From: Azospirillum oleiclasticum
GTDB lineage: Bacteria; Pseudomonadota; Alphaproteobacteria; Azospirillales; Azospirillaceae
Reading direction: 5' to 3'
DNA length: 64,000 nucleotides
Assembly (NCBI RefSeq): GCF_013423485.1
Contig: NZ_JABFFR010000019.1
Span: 1 to 64,000 of the forward strand
Shown here: piece after piece, positions 63,803-64,000 of the stretch
Layout of the letters: the number at the start of each line of letters is the position of its first letter
Position numbering within the stretch: the first letter of the stretch is position 1
Made by a program: the position numbers and the translations under genes
The notes under the pieces: generated by a model
The model's database searches: none
The model's input: the letters and a program-made list of their open reading frames with translations, nothing else
What the model was told of the DNA's origin: nothing

Positions 63803-64000
63803 TCAGGCCTCGAGCCCCGTGGCCGCGCGGCCGCTGCTGCCGGGCGGTTTGATGGACCCGGACACCTCGCTGCCGTTTCCGGTCGGACCGCCGGTGCCCG
63901 ATGACGCGTCGCCGTCGTCGTCGGGCGGCAGCTCGAACGGCGTTCCGACGAAGGGATCGCCGCCGCGGCCATGGCCCGCGCGCGAATGCCCGTCCTCGGT
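63803..64000 (-). CDS. Low-complexity protein, C-terminal part (partial)
   Basis: 65 codons open from the window edge to a TGA at 63803-63805. The sequence is Gly/Asp/Pro-rich (DPFVGTPFELPPDDDGDASS, GTGGPTGNGSEVSGSIKPPG) and looks disordered. The start lies outside the window. No family can be named; coding status is likely but not certain. Confidence 0.45.
   Translation of the reverse strand, partial: TEDGHSRAGHGRGGDPFVGTPFELPPDDDGDASSGTGGPTGNGSEVSGSIKPPGSSGRAATGLEA

Overview
The window is a high-GC alphaproteobacterial chromosome segment. Gene content and order point to the Rhodospirillales, most likely an Azospirillum-like organism. Signs are the sucD-odhAB TCA block, a groESL operon with a CIRCE operator, an Hsp20-DUF1150 pair, a usg gene, a methyltransferase-hemC-hemD-mitofilin-hemY operon divergent from tsaD-gpsA, and many families typical of this order (DUF1289, DUF2889, CtaA/Cox15). 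Genus is inferred from gene content only.

Layout. 0-4.5 kb: end of sucD, then sucA and sucB, closed by a terminator. 4.5-9.9 kb: an orphan PIN-domain gene overlapping a membrane adenylate cyclase, a TPR-PRMT fusion methyltransferase, a coiled-coil mini-gene and an MFS transporter. 10-12 kb: Hsp20, DUF1150 and an unrecognised 361-residue protein. 12.0-12.35 kb: a tRNA-Leu(UAA) gene on the minus strand interrupted by a group I intron. 12.5-19.4 kb: small membrane proteins, a CinA/MoaB-type protein, sfsA, map, a polytopic membrane protein, radC and an mrr-type restriction gene. 19.4-24.3 kb: rpmI-rplT, then pheS and pheT with two small DUF genes between them. 24.6-31.2 kb: a lone receiver, a flavoprotein behind a vapBC module, groEL-groES, usg, a Uma2 protein and a GntR regulator. 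31.4-43.2 kb: a TerC/YjbE-type membrane protein, ctaA, a ferritin-like gene in an operon with a 2-oxoacid:ferredoxin oxidoreductase, a MazEF-like module, an acetyltransferase, a sulfite-oxidase-like molybdoenzyme, an amidoligase plus glutamine amidotransferase pair, a pentapeptide-repeat protein and a cheZ. 43.4-52.5 kb: a hybrid histidine kinase, a clearly broken methyltransferase gene and the hem operon. 52.5-64 kb: tsaD, gpsA, YciI, EVE, a DAO-type oxidase, a 24-residue hydrophobic peptide gene, a phosphoesterase-nucleotidyltransferase pair, cstA-ybdD, a secreted protein, a two-domain cold-shock protein, a CBS protein and DUF2889.

How the genes work together. Central metabolism is served twice at the 2-oxoglutarate step: the NAD-linked E1-E2 complex (sucAB) and a ferredoxin-linked oxidoreductase (korAB) coupled to a ferritin-like gene. 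Heme supply (hemC, hemD, hemY) and heme A formation (ctaA) feed respiration. CstA/YbdD would import pyruvate or peptides. Protein quality control (GroESL, Hsp20) has a visible HrcA-type operator. Accessory content is light: two type II toxin-antitoxin modules, a lone PIN gene, Mrr, Uma2 and one pseudogene.

The most notable items are the group I intron at the U34/A35 anticodon site of tRNA-Leu, the PRMT7/9-like enzyme fused to TPRs with one catalytic Glu replaced, the CheZ whose tail carries two FliM-like CheY-binding motifs, the HTH-mitofilin fusion in the hem operon, and several strong unexplained dyads.
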